The notes below the pieces were generated by a model, which had not been told where the DNA came from, made no database searches, and saw only the letters and a list, made by a program, of their open reading frames with translations. Shown piece after piece: positions 7,520-15,800 of a stretch of DNA of 19,943 nt. The position numbers were made by a program, and so were the translations under genes. The first letter of the stretch is position 1. Every line of letters starts with the position of its first letter. Origin of the DNA: Candidatus Woesearchaeota archaeon (GTDB taxonomy: Archaea > Nanobdellota > Nanobdellia > Woesearchaeales > GW2011-AR4); assembly GCA_016185955.1 (NCBI GenBank), contig JACPMQ010000076.1, forward strand, positions 1 to 19,943. The letters run 5' to 3'.

Positions 7520-8164
7520 TTAAAACTGCCCTTCCCACCCATAAAGCTTTGGATGGAATAATTCAGGAGTTGGCATCCACGTCCTTAATGTCAGGTATGC
7601 TTTTGCCTTGCTTTGCAGCCTATAAACATCTCTCCATAAATCCTTCTCCCTTTTTTCAAGATGAGCGTGCATAAACCTATGCTCGTATATATGCTTAAAA
7701 TGTTTTAAAAACCAATGCTTTTTCCACTGATTGTTTAAATCACCGATAATTTTTGCTTTAAAGAACATTTCTATCTCGCCATACTGCACTTTCATTTTTT
7801 TTCCCTGATGGACTATCTCCTTTTCTTGTATATAAGCACAATGCCAATCCAAGTCAAGCGTGTTAAGAAAATAACTGCTATACCTTCCTTCATGATGTTT
7901 TCTTGCCCTCCACCAAACCCACATTTCTTTGCCGCCTTGATGTATGGCTTTTTGGTAAATGTTTTCGGAATACAGTTTTTCCATGTCTGAATGTGTTGAG
8001 GTATCTTCTTCTATTCCCTCAAAGCCAAACCACCCTTCCTCTGCAAGCAGCTCGTGCATCATAACATAAAGATTCTTTAAAGAAAAAACGTCCTTGTACT
8101 TTATAGAAAATGTTGGAATCTCTTTTATTACATCTCCCTCGCTTCCATCAGCTAAATAGACCAT
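7520..8164 (-). CDS. Conserved-looking protein of unknown function, Trp/His-rich
   Basis: 214 residues with no family I recognise. It has no signal peptide or membrane segment and is probably cytosolic. It is unusually rich in aromatic residues and histidine: WVWWRARKHHEGRY (about 82-95), DLDWHCAY, WKKHWFLKHFKHIYEHRFMHAH, and a C-terminal GWEGQF. The dense H/W/R patches in the second half could build a metal or nucleic-acid surface, but no standard motif is present. The N-terminal part contains a helix-like stretch (LKNLYVMMHELLAEEGWFGFEG) of a kind seen in small DPANN hypothetical proteins. Start by TATA box about 27 nt upstream; divergent from the Cys-rich membrane gene. A perfect hairpin follows the stop codon. 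Confidence 0.75.
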   Translation of the reverse strand: MVYLADGSEGDVIKEIPTFSIKYKDVFSLKNLYVMMHELLAEEGWFGFEGIEEDTSTHSDMEKLYSENIYQKAIHQGGKEMWVWWRARKHHEGRYSSYFLNTLDLDWHCAYIQEKEIVHQGKKMKVQYGEIEMFFKAKIIGDLNNQWKKHWFLKHFKHIYEHRFMHAHLEKREKDLWRDVYRLQSKAKAYLTLRTWMPTPELFHPKLYGWEGQF

Positions 8165-8186
8165 AGCCTAAAACCTTGCATACAAA

Positions 8187-8228
8187 ATTTATAAAGCTTT
8201 CGGCAAGCAAATAGAAACTTATTTAAAT
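8187..8228. promoter_or_regulatory. Divergent promoters between unknown gene and Cys-rich gene
   Basis: On the minus strand, aagctttataaatt (8187-8200 region) is a TATA box about 27 nt before the ATG at 8164. On the plus strand, acttatttaaat (8217-8228) is one about 27 nt before the ATG at 8250. Both spacings predict leaderless messages. Confidence 0.6.
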
Positions 8229-8249
8229 TCTTTTTATTAATATTGTGTC

Positions 8250-8570
8250 ATGGCAAATAAAAGTGGAAATTTTTATGGCGTAATGCTTATAGTTCTTATG
8301 GTCATTACTTTAATTGGCTTATTCACAGCAAAGCCGTCAACAACAGGCTTCACAGTTAAAGAAAATTACGAGTATTCATATTCTGCCTTTGATGTGCCTA
8401 TTCATGAGGATGAGCAAGGCACATGCCTTGATGGAAGCCTTTATGGAGAATGCTCCACTTTGATAAAACCGAAGTTTTGCGTTAATGGAGATTTAGTTGA
8501 TTATTGCGCATTATGCGGCTGCGATGAAGGCAATATATGCAGTAACAATAAATGTGTAAAGAGTCCATGA
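8250..8570 (+). CDS. Small membrane-anchored cysteine-rich protein
   Basis: 106 residues. One N-terminal membrane helix (about 9-26, GVMLIVLMVITLIGLFTA) is preceded by a short charged N-terminus, so it is either a signal anchor or an uncleaved signal. The rest is an outer domain with eight cysteines (C59, C68, C77, C86, C89, C91, C97, C102), ending in a CDEGNICSNNKC module. Such paired-Cys repeats are probably disulfide-bonded and are common in secreted DPANN proteins of unknown role. The spacing C-ALC-G-C could alternatively hold a metal. It lies 52 nt upstream of orc1/cdc6 on the same strand, but that gene has its own TATA box. Confidence 0.8.
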   Translation: MANKSGNFYGVMLIVLMVITLIGLFTAKPSTTGFTVKENYEYSYSAFDVPIHEDEQGTCLDGSLYGECSTLIKPKFCVNGDLVDYCALCGCDEGNICSNNKCVKSP

Positions 8571-8581
8571 AAACCGAAAGT

Positions 8582-8593
8582 TTTTTTATAAGT
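8582..8593 (+). promoter_or_regulatory. TATA box of orc1/cdc6
   Basis: The sequence ttttttataagt is centred at about 8588. A start of transcription near 8613-8616 is predicted. That is a few nt before the ATG at 8623 and almost exactly on an in-frame TTG at 8614, so the start codon choice is not settled by spacing alone. Confidence 0.5.
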
Positions 8594-8622
8594 AACTTAT
8601 TATAGAAATTTAGTTGGGGAAC

Positions 8623-9696
8623 ATGACACTATTTAAGGGTATGCTGCGCGCTGACGAATCTCTTTTTAAGAATGAGGTTGCTTTAGATTACACATTTCTG
8701 CCTAAAATTCTGCCTCATAGGGAAAACCAGCAAAGGCAGATAGCAGCGTGCATAAAACCATTGCTGATTGGAAAAAACGGAAAAAACCTTTTTATTCATG
8801 GCGCTCCTGGCATTGGAAAGACCGCTGCAATGAAATTTGTATTAAATGAGCTTGAAGAAGAAACAGAAGAAGTTGTTTCTATTTACATAAACTGCTGGCA
8901 GAAAAACACAACTTTCAAGATAATTGTGGAGATATGCGAGACTCTTGGCTATAAGCTCACGCACAACAAAAGGACAGAAGAGCTGTTCGAAGTGATAAAA
9001 AACATACTCAATAAAAAGGCTGCTATCTTTGCATTTGATGAAGCGGACAAGCTTGAAGACTTTGACTTCTTATATTCAATTTTAGAAGAAATATACAAAA
9101 AATCTGTATTGCTAGTCACAAACTATTATAACTGGCTAGATGAATTGGATGAAAGGCTAAAGTCAAGGCTGATGGCAGAAGTGCTTGAGTTTAAGCCTTA
9201 TAATCTTGCAGAAACAAGAGATATATTGAATCAAAGAATGGAGTATGCCTTTGTTTCAGGGGTATGGGAGCATGAAGCATTTGAGCTTATCGCTAAAAAG
9301 GCCGCAGAGGCAGAAGACATAAGGTTAGGCTTGCACCTTATGAGGGAAGCAGGCAATATAGCGGAAAACCAATCTTCCAGAAAAATTACTTTGGAGCATG
9401 CCAAAGAGTCAATTACAAAAGTGGACGCATTTACCATAAAAAAAAGCTCTGAGCTAAATGAGGAAGAGCAGGCAATACTTGAAATAATAAAAGATAATTC
9501 AGAAGAAAAAATAGGGGATTTATACAACATTTACAAATCACAAGGCGGAAAGCTGGTTTACAAGTCTTTCCAAAGAAAGATTGATAAGTTCCACAAAAAT
9601 AAGTTTGTGAGCCTCAAAAAAATTTTTGGAGGCAAGGATGGAAATTCCACAATAGTGCAATACGCAAACATAACAAAGAAGCTGACTGATTTCTAA
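8623..9696 (+). CDS. cdc6: Orc1/Cdc6-type replication initiator
   Basis: 357 residues from the ATG; an in-frame TTG three codons earlier (8614) is possible. The AAA+ domain shows Walker A GAPGIGKT (60-67), Walker B IFAFDEAD (about 135-142), a sensor 1 region LLVTNYYN, a probable arginine finger in ERLKSRL (about 177-183), and a sensor 2 DIRLGLHLMREA (232-243). A winged-helix domain follows from about 275. Archaeal Orc1/Cdc6 proteins bind origin repeats and load MCM. The length is slightly below the usual 380-420. The N-terminal region around PHRENQ is typical. I see no recognisable origin-recognition boxes beside the gene. A hairpin follows the stop codon and separates it from the convergent MIP18 gene. 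Confidence 0.93.
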   Translation: MTLFKGMLRADESLFKNEVALDYTFLPKILPHRENQQRQIAACIKPLLIGKNGKNLFIHGAPGIGKTAAMKFVLNELEEETEEVVSIYINCWQKNTTFKIIVEICETLGYKLTHNKRTEELFEVIKNILNKKAAIFAFDEADKLEDFDFLYSILEEIYKKSVLLVTNYYNWLDELDERLKSRLMAEVLEFKPYNLAETRDILNQRMEYAFVSGVWEHEAFELIAKKAAEAEDIRLGLHLMREAGNIAENQSSRKITLEHAKESITKVDAFTIKKSSELNEEEQAILEIIKDNSEEKIGDLYNIYKSQGGKLVYKSFQRKIDKFHKNKFVSLKKIFGGKDGNSTIVQYANITKKLTDF

Positions 9697-9717
9697 AGAA
9701 TGATGAAAATTAGTCAT

Positions 9718-9759
9718 TACGAAAATTACACCGCTCTTTAGAGAGGTGTGATTTTCGTA
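9718..9759. terminator. Bidirectional hairpin between convergent genes
   Basis: tacgaaaattacacc (9718-9732) pairs with ggtgtgattttcgta (9745-9759) with one G-U wobble. The inner part can add ctc/gag. The hairpin fills the 64-nt gap between the stops of cdc6 and the MIP18 gene, the expected place for a shared terminator. No long T-run follows on either side. Confidence 0.6.
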
Positions 9760-9760
9760 T

Positions 9761-10045
9761 TCAAACGCCTAATATAGCCCTTAATTCTTCAGACGGCTGC
9801 CATGGAGGATCAAAAGTAACTTCTATATTAACTTCCTTGAATCCAAGCTCCATTATTTTTGCCCTTGCTTCCTCAATAAGCATCGGCCCATAAGGGCACA
9901 TAGGGCTTGTCAAAGTCATTTTGATATTGGCAATATTGCCCTTCACATCAACATTATAGATTAATTCCAATGTAACTATGTCTATCATTATCTCTGGATC
10001 ATTAACAGTCCTAAGCGCATTAATAACTTCTTCTTTTGTTGCCAT
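9761..10045 (-). CDS. MIP18/DUF59 family protein (iron-sulfur assembly)
   Basis: 94 residues covering a single DUF59 domain. Visible signatures: the N-terminal VINALRTVNDPEIMIDIV, MTLTSPMCPYGPML (43-56) with the conserved Cys50, and the C-terminal VTFDPPWQPSEELRAILGV. The family (SufT, PaaD, MIP18/CIA2) assists Fe-S cluster delivery; archaeal single-domain members probably act as cluster-transfer or maturation factors in the cytosol. It starts 9 nt after the stop of the last pilus membrane gene, so it is likely co-transcribed with that cluster although no functional link is obvious. The consensus LGLIY reads LELIY here. Confidence 0.92.
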   Translation of the reverse strand: MATKEEVINALRTVNDPEIMIDIVTLELIYNVDVKGNIANIKMTLTSPMCPYGPMLIEEARAKIMELGFKEVNIEVTFDPPWQPSEELRAILGV

Positions 10046-10054
10046 GAATTTGTG

Positions 10055-11083
10055 TTATGCCAATAATCCTGAAAAGATAAGCGATAAAACTTGCATAAAA
10101 AGAAAATACATCAGCAAGGAGCTTAACAAAAAAATAGGTATGTATTTCAATCCGCTCTTAATGTTGCCCTTTTCCACAATTGAAACTATCAATGATGAGA
10201 AAAATGAGATTATTGCTATAGCTGCCATTGAAAAATAGCGGAAATCCTTGGGATTAATAGCTACCTTGCTTACACTGAAGGGCAGAACTCCTGATTTGGT
10301 TGTAACAGCCGAAAGCCTTGATATAAAGTTAAGAATCACTATTAGAAGATGATACGACAATGAAAATAAAAGTGGCGCAATTACAATTACTATAGCCGAT
10401 ATGAAAATTATATAAGCTATAGCAGAAGAAGATATTTCCTCTTTTAATGCTTTGCTTTCCTTAATGTTTTTAACAAGATTGTCTATTAGCCCTGCAATTT
10501 TGCCGCCGCTTTCAAGCTCGCTTATTATCAAGTCGACAGACCTTCTTAACATCGGTGAGTTGTATTTTTTGCTTAATTCGGATAACGCAGCATTAATCTC
10601 ATATCCAGTCATGATTTTTTTTGACACTTCTGTCATTTCATTTGCCAGTATGCTGAATCTTGGCTTAATGGCAGCAAGCAAAGCCCTTTCGAATGTCATG
10701 CCTCCTTTAAGGTTTGAAGAAACTATTTGCAGAAAGTCTGGAAGTACATCTTCCATTGTTTTTGTCCTGTGATAAATGCGCAAATCAATATAAAAATAAA
10801 TGAGCAGTATGAAAAATGATGCTGCTATTATCTGGATTACAAACCAAGAAGCTGCTGATGCAACCAGTAAAACTAACGAAGAATATTTTAAAAGAAGGGG
10901 GTATATATAAGTAAGGTAAACAAAGCCAGTTATGGCTGCTGTAATGTAGAACAACACGCCAAAAAAATTGTAAGGCACGATATTAATTCCTGCTTTAAGC
11001 AGCAACAGCCTGAGATGGGGTATTGCCCTTTTAGGCACAAATGCCTTGCCAAATTCCTCCAAGAATATAATTTTAAATGCCAT
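10055..11083 (-). CDS. Type II/IV secretion F-domain membrane protein (TadC/FlaJ-like)
   Basis: 342 residues. A T2SS-F cytoplasmic domain spans about 110-215 (MEDVLPDFLQIVSSNLKGGM ... ALLAAI ... ISELESGGKIAGLIDNLVKN). Membrane segments lie at about 42-60, 66-98, 218-255, 283-302 and 313-338. These proteins form the inner-membrane platform on which a pilus or archaellum ATPase acts. It is the second of two F-domain genes; in archaeal pili and Tad systems the two often work as a heteromeric platform. There are 3 nt between it and the upstream F-domain gene. Confidence 0.9.
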   Translation of the reverse strand: MAFKIIFLEEFGKAFVPKRAIPHLRLLLLKAGINIVPYNFFGVLFYITAAITGFVYLTYIYPLLLKYSSLVLLVASAASWFVIQIIAASFFILLIYFYIDLRIYHRTKTMEDVLPDFLQIVSSNLKGGMTFERALLAAIKPRFSILANEMTEVSKKIMTGYEINAALSELSKKYNSPMLRRSVDLIISELESGGKIAGLIDNLVKNIKESKALKEEISSSAIAYIIFISAIVIVIAPLLFSLSYHLLIVILNFISRLSAVTTKSGVLPFSVSKVAINPKDFRYFSMAAIAIISFFSSLIVSIVEKGNIKSGLKYIPIFLLSSLLMYFLFMQVLSLIFSGLLA

Positions 11084-11086
11084 TTT

Positions 11087-11911
11087 TTATAAGTTAACAA
11101 CAGGCCTTGCAGTCCTAAAAATAGATATAAACAGGAATTGAATTAGCACAATAAACATCATGACAATCAAAAAATGGGTAATGCTCATTGTAAAATTAAT
11201 GAAGCTTGCCAGCACAATAAATATTGTCATGCCTATCGAAGGCATTACAACTGCAGCAAGCATATAAAAAATAACTATCGTGTTTAATTTTTTGCCGTAC
11301 TTTTTGATTTCATTGCTTTGCTCTCGCGCTATTTCCCCAAGCACAGAATTTAATGGCTCTGTAACATCTATTCCGAGTTTCAGGGCATTGTTGACATGAA
11401 ACAAAATTTTCCTGAATTTTTCCGAGGGTGAATAAACCATTGCATTTTCAAGCGCATTTTCCAAAGAGCTGCCTGTATTTATGTCATTAATTATCTCTTT
11501 TATGTATTTTGAAGCCACCCCATAGCTTTTGCTTGTGTCTATTAACGCATTAAGCAGGGGTTTGCCTGCATAAAGCTTGATAAGCAAATACTGCCCCGCA
11601 AATAAAACTTCCCTGTCTATTTCCTTCTGCCTTTTGATTATAGTTGCCTTAAGTTTCAAAAAGCCAAAATAAAAGGATAAAAAAAAGATAACAACAAATG
11701 CCACTAACAAAAATACTAAAGGAATTCCTGCCTTATCTGCAACGAAAAAAAAAAGAGATGTGAGGAATAATGAAAATATCAGGGAAAATTTAATATTTTG
11801 GTAAATAAAATTCTGCGGGGTTTCCTTTAAATGCGCAATCCTAATCTCTTTTTTAAGGCGTGGAAAGAAAGAACTTACTCTTTGCACCAGCTTGATTATG
11901 AATATTCCCAT
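11087..11911 (-). CDS. Type II/IV secretion F-domain membrane protein (TadB/FlaJ-like)
   Basis: 274 residues. Paired helices at about 42-58 and 62-84 precede a cytoplasmic T2SS-F domain at about 95-205 (REVLFAGQYLLIKLYAGKPL, then the KLGIDVTEPLNSVLGEIARE block). Two more helices follow at about 211-238 and 245-265. It is the single-domain partner of the next gene and should form with it the membrane platform of a type IV-like pilus. The 5-nt gap to the ATPase gene and the shared strand show an operon. Confidence 0.9.
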   Translation of the reverse strand: MGIFIIKLVQRVSSFFPRLKKEIRIAHLKETPQNFIYQNIKFSLIFSLFLTSLFFFVADKAGIPLVFLLVAFVVIFFLSFYFGFLKLKATIIKRQKEIDREVLFAGQYLLIKLYAGKPLLNALIDTSKSYGVASKYIKEIINDINTGSSLENALENAMVYSPSEKFRKILFHVNNALKLGIDVTEPLNSVLGEIAREQSNEIKKYGKKLNTIVIFYMLAAVVMPSIGMTIFIVLASFINFTMSITHFLIVMMFIVLIQFLFISIFRTARPVVNL

Positions 11912-11916
11912 CTTTT

Positions 11917-13443
11917 TTATTTTTCCACTAAATACCTAAAAGGCTGTTTTCTGTAATATTTTGACATAATCAATCCTATTTTGTTTATGTTGCTTACATT
12001 ATTCTGAACCATCCACTTTAAAATATCAATCTTTTCACTGATATCATTTTCTATATCCTCTTTTGAAAGCCCTGTATAAAGGTTTAATGTTTCATAAATT
12101 GTTGCAGCATCATTTACTTTTTCAAGGGTATCTCTTACGGCATTAAACTGCATAATTGGATTAACATCTCCTGTAGGCTCTATTTCGCCTATTTGCAAAG
12201 TTCTTCTTTTTCCGTTCCTTCTGTTTAAATGCTGAACAATTATTAATGACAGCGCTGAAAGAATCTGCTTTGGCAGGCTTATAGGCGGCTGAGTTAACCT
12301 ATTTATTGTTTCTCTTAAATTATTTGCGTGCAAGGTGCCATAAACGCTATGCCCTGTATGCATTGCCTCAAAAAGAACTTCTGCTTCAGCTTTCCTTCGT
12401 ATTTCTCCAACAAGGATTCTGTCAGGCCTCATTCTTAATGAGTTTACCGTCAAGTCCAGCATATTTATGCCTCCTTTGCCTTCAGGATTTGGAAGCCTTG
12501 TCTCAAGAGGAACCCAGTGCAATATATCCGGCAGCATTAATTCACGGGTATCTTCCAAAGATATTATCCTCTGATTTGGGGGGAAAAAATTTGCAACAAC
12601 ATTTAGCATAGACGTTTTTCCAGAAGCAGTTCCTCCTGTGATAATAATTGAAAGCTCATTTTGGACAGCCATCCACACAAGTGCAGCAGCTTCGTATGAG
12701 ATTGCATTGTCCTTAATGAAGTCAGTTATGCTCCAAGGCTTTACTGCGAATTTTCTTATAGTGATTGTATTTCCTTTTGATGATATCGGGCTTAAAGTGG
12801 CATTTACCCTGTCTCCTGTCTTTAAATGCGAATCCATTAATGGATTTAGAGCTGTTATTTCCTTGCCAGCTTCCATGCCTATCACAGTTGAGTAATACCT
12901 TATCCTGTTTTCATCAGGCAGCTTAATATTTGTCTTAAGCCAGCCGTATTTTCTGTGATAAACCCATATAGGCTCATTTGCATTATTAACCACAATTTCT
13001 TCAAGGTTTTCGTCTTTAAGCAGCACTTCAATATTGCCAAGCCCGATATTCTGCTGCAATATGTAATTTATAAGCATGTCCATTGTTTTTTTATTTGCCG
13101 TTGGAAAATATTTCTTCAGAAGAACCGATATGTTTTCTTTGAATTGCTTTTGTATAGCTGATGCTTCAATCGTATTTTCCTCTTCCAAAGTCTTAGTCTC
13201 CTGCAATACAAATTCCTCCCTTATTTTTTCAAGAATAACCCGAGTAGTTTCGCTTATGTTGGTTATGACTATCTTGTATATAGGAACAGGCTCATCTTCT
13301 TCAAAGTAGATTACCACATTCATAACTATTTCATTTACAACAATCTCATAAGAATCTATAAATTGTTTGTCAAGTTTCAATTTCAAGCCTCTTTTTTTAA
13401 AAATTCCACTATTTGCGACTACTCCATCGGCACTGCGCTCCAT
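11917..13443 (-). CDS. Type IV pilus/archaellum-type secretion ATPase (FlaI/TadA-like)
   Basis: 508 residues. Catalytic blocks of the GspE/VirB11 family: Walker A GGTASGKT (270-277), Asp box RIISLEDTRELML (292-304), Walker B RPDRILVGEIR (339-349), His box MHTGHSVYGTLHAN (361-374). The N-terminal domain contains NIGLGNIEVLLKDENLEEIVVN. The length and the R-rich middle fit archaeal FlaI/TadA. It powers assembly of a pilus-like fibre from the cytosolic face together with the two F-domain proteins that follow. The start used overlaps the end of the TIM-barrel gene by 25 nt; a later start is possible because the first 20 residues look unconserved. No pilin or prepilin peptidase gene is in the window. 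Confidence 0.93.
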   Translation of the reverse strand: MERSADGVVANSGIFKKRGLKLKLDKQFIDSYEIVVNEIVMNVVIYFEEDEPVPIYKIVITNISETTRVILEKIREEFVLQETKTLEEENTIEASAIQKQFKENISVLLKKYFPTANKKTMDMLINYILQQNIGLGNIEVLLKDENLEEIVVNNANEPIWVYHRKYGWLKTNIKLPDENRIRYYSTVIGMEAGKEITALNPLMDSHLKTGDRVNATLSPISSKGNTITIRKFAVKPWSITDFIKDNAISYEAAALVWMAVQNELSIIITGGTASGKTSMLNVVANFFPPNQRIISLEDTRELMLPDILHWVPLETRLPNPEGKGGINMLDLTVNSLRMRPDRILVGEIRRKAEAEVLFEAMHTGHSVYGTLHANNLRETINRLTQPPISLPKQILSALSLIIVQHLNRRNGKRRTLQIGEIEPTGDVNPIMQFNAVRDTLEKVNDAATIYETLNLYTGLSKEDIENDISEKIDILKWMVQNNVSNINKIGLIMSKYYRKQPFRYLVEK

Positions 13444-15620
13444 AATGTCCAGTCATTGCTTGGTGCATAAGGTCCAAAAACAAAGTAAGGAGGTTTATTT
13501 TGGCCAAAATAGGAATATTGCACATCTGTCCACCTTTGAGGAATTTGAGGAGCGCCCATGCCCATGCCATAAACAGTGCTTCCAAACAATCTCCATGTTT
13601 TCATTAACCCATGAAAGTCGCTTAAGTCTGTTGTTGCATCTGCTCCAGGCTCGACAGTTATAGCGCGCTCATAGCCATTTTTTTTTAATATTGACACGAC
13701 ATCTTTTATCGGGGCATTTCCTTGTCCAGGGCTTAAATGCTCGTCTTGATAGCCAAAATTATCTGCCAAGTGCACATTTCCAACCATTCCCTCTTTCGCA
13801 AGGCTTTCAACTTGCTTCAGATACCATTCCTTAAACTTTCCATCATTTTCTTCCCTTGTTAATTTTGGATCATCCTGCCAATATTTTCTCCACATATTCA
13901 AATGGCCTGTATCCAAAGTAGCTTTAATATGCCTTTCAGCTATTTTTTTTGCTTCTTCCTTGCTTGCTCCTATGTAAAAAGGATTTTCCTGAAGCATGCC
14001 TTCTCTTCCAGGCTCTGTTGCCTCTTCAAGCTTTTCCTTTGTCATCTCCATTGGAGCTCTGCTAACGCCCATCTGAATTTCAGGCTCTGTAAGCAGCTCT
14101 ACCATGCGCTCTCTTGATTTTGTGATAATCCATTTTAATTCTTCCAGATGCCCTCCAAATCTTTCAGGAAATAAATTTTCTATAGCTACCACAACCGGAT
14201 TATTTGTGTCTTTTGTCCTGCGCATTGCATGGACTCCCGCTTCAGCATACATTCTTGTGCCGTGCCATTCAAGCCTTTTTATCGGGTTTATCAAATGTAT
14301 TTTCGTTTCATAAGTGTCTAAAGCTTGCTGCTCTTGCGCTGCAGAAGCCTGCCTTGCAAATTCAAGACGCTTTTCTACTTGGGTTTTTGCGTCACTAAGA
14401 ACTTGCAAGGGATGCTTTGTTTCAGGAGGTATCATCTCTTGTATTGCCCCCCCCAAAGGAATAACTCTTTCTTGCTTCATTATCTTCCATTTTTCATCTT
14501 CAGGTATAGACTCGTCTATTTTTCTGTAGAAATCTTTTGCTTTATCTATTGCATCGAGCGCAGTTATCCATTCCTTTGTTTCCAAGCCATATTGCAATGC
14601 CCATCCTCTTGCATGCCCTTCCTGCACTTCTAAAGTAGCGCGTAAAAACATTTCTTCGGGATATACCTTCTCATAATAATTTGGCTCCCTATTGTACTTT
14701 TTTCTTATTTCTTCACTCAAATGTTTGTTATATTCCATAGCCTCTTTCTTAAAATAATCAAAATGCCTTAGCTTAATGTCAAATCTTCCCTCATCCTTTT
14801 TATATCTTGGAACTCTGCCATGTAAAGGGTCATAAGGATTTATTATTTTCCTGCCTTGATAATCTATATAATCTCCTACTTCAATAAAAATATCTTTTCC
14901 ATTCACATCCTTTCCCGGTACTCTTTTTTCAGCCTTCAGCCAATCAGGATAAGCAACTGCTCTGTCTTTTTGCACCGTTTCCATTTTCTGGCTTGTCCTT
15001 GCGTCCATTAAATCAAATTTTGCGTCAAATTCTTCTATATGTGCTTGCCTTACTAGCAGTCTTCCGGTTTGATCTCTTGCCAAGTTAAGTGTATGCGTTT
15101 CATCATCCATATACATGTCTGTCATTGGCCTTTCAAACTCTCCAGAATGCATTACTACTGAGCCACCGCCCATATCTGCTTGAAAGTCAATAGCTCTTTT
15201 TAGTTCCATTAAATCTTGGTAAGCGCCCATAACTGAGAAGTTTCCTCTTTCATCGCGCCCCATCATTCCCATAAGCCCAAAGCTTGCGTGTGTTGTGAAT
15301 CTTACTTCGTTAGCTAGTTGCATTTCCCTTAATGCCTGCCTTTGATCTTCGCCGAGCATTTCTGGAGTTTGTTGATTTCTATTTCCTACTCTATAGCCTG
15401 GAAATTGTATTTCAAGCTTTCCAGCGCCCATTCTTATTTTTGAATAAATTCCTGCTACATTAGCTGCAGAAATTCCCATTGGAACGCTCATTCCAATGTC
15501 TTGTATGCCCAAACTTACATCTGGCTTGTTAGCTGGCTGTATTCCGTAAGTTTCCGGCTCCATTGCATTAAAATAATCCACCATTGGATGATGCGAATAA
15601 TAACCATCTGTAAATTTCAT
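13419..15620 (-). CDS. TIM-barrel protein with endonuclease IV/xylose isomerase-like metal site
   Basis: 733 residues, far longer than the 280-300 of single-domain relatives. The AP-endonuclease 2/sugar-phosphate isomerase barrel is split. N-terminal strands carry H111 (FTTHASFG) and H158 (VVMHSGEF). After a long insertion (about 165-470) come E481 (VAIENLFP), D570 and H573 (LDTGHLNMW), H617 (GNVHLADNFG), D626/H628 (YQDEHLSPGQG) and E657 (ITVEPG). These nine fit the ligand set of the three-metal site in endonuclease IV. The insertion is charged and helical. The substrate cannot be told: DNA abasic sites, a sugar phosphate, or something else. The final 25 nt overlap the pilus ATPase gene. This may be a large DPANN family; the role is unknown to me. 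Confidence 0.82.
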   Translation of the reverse strand: MKFTDGYYSHHPMVDYFNAMEPETYGIQPANKPDVSLGIQDIGMSVPMGISAANVAGIYSKIRMGAGKLEIQFPGYRVGNRNQQTPEMLGEDQRQALREMQLANEVRFTTHASFGLMGMMGRDERGNFSVMGAYQDLMELKRAIDFQADMGGGSVVMHSGEFERPMTDMYMDDETHTLNLARDQTGRLLVRQAHIEEFDAKFDLMDARTSQKMETVQKDRAVAYPDWLKAEKRVPGKDVNGKDIFIEVGDYIDYQGRKIINPYDPLHGRVPRYKKDEGRFDIKLRHFDYFKKEAMEYNKHLSEEIRKKYNREPNYYEKVYPEEMFLRATLEVQEGHARGWALQYGLETKEWITALDAIDKAKDFYRKIDESIPEDEKWKIMKQERVIPLGGAIQEMIPPETKHPLQVLSDAKTQVEKRLEFARQASAAQEQQALDTYETKIHLINPIKRLEWHGTRMYAEAGVHAMRRTKDTNNPVVVAIENLFPERFGGHLEELKWIITKSRERMVELLTEPEIQMGVSRAPMEMTKEKLEEATEPGREGMLQENPFYIGASKEEAKKIAERHIKATLDTGHLNMWRKYWQDDPKLTREENDGKFKEWYLKQVESLAKEGMVGNVHLADNFGYQDEHLSPGQGNAPIKDVVSILKKNGYERAITVEPGADATTDLSDFHGLMKTWRLFGSTVYGMGMGAPQIPQRWTDVQYSYFGQNKPPYFVFGPYAPSNDWTLWSAVPME

Positions 15621-15663
15621 TTTACCGACTCTCTTTTTTATTTTTTGGTTTATTGGAGTTTGT

Positions 15664-15800
15664 TGCGAAATTCTAGTTCGTGCTTGTGCGGAGCCTTAAC
15701 GTTCCTCTCAACTTCGCAACATTTCATGTTGCTCAGGTCGCTTATCATAATCCTACGGAGTTTTCTGAATTGGCAAATACGCACAAGCACCGACTTTCGC
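15664..15800. repeat. Inverted pair of dispersed-repeat ends
   Basis: gtgcttgtgcg (15680-15690) faces cgcacaagcac (15780-15790). Outside them gcgaaa (15665-15670) matches tttcgc near 15795-15800, which gives a long imperfect stem around an 89-nt centre. The centre contains ttcgcaac (15713-15720), able to pair with gttgcgaa (15662-15669), and a small gcaacat/atgttgc hairpin near 15716-15732. The left arm continues as ggagcc, as at 19789-19804. It lies in the 232-nt gap between two genes of unknown role. Confidence 0.6.

Noticed and set aside
8614..8622. TTG start for cdc6
   Set aside because: The ATG three codons later is the ordinary choice; the TATA spacing does not decide strongly, so TTG is kept only as an alternative.
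8571..8622. A replication origin beside cdc6
   Set aside because: The gap is only about 50 nt, is taken up by a TATA box, and shows no repeated origin-recognition boxes. The 64-nt gap after the gene is filled by a hairpin.
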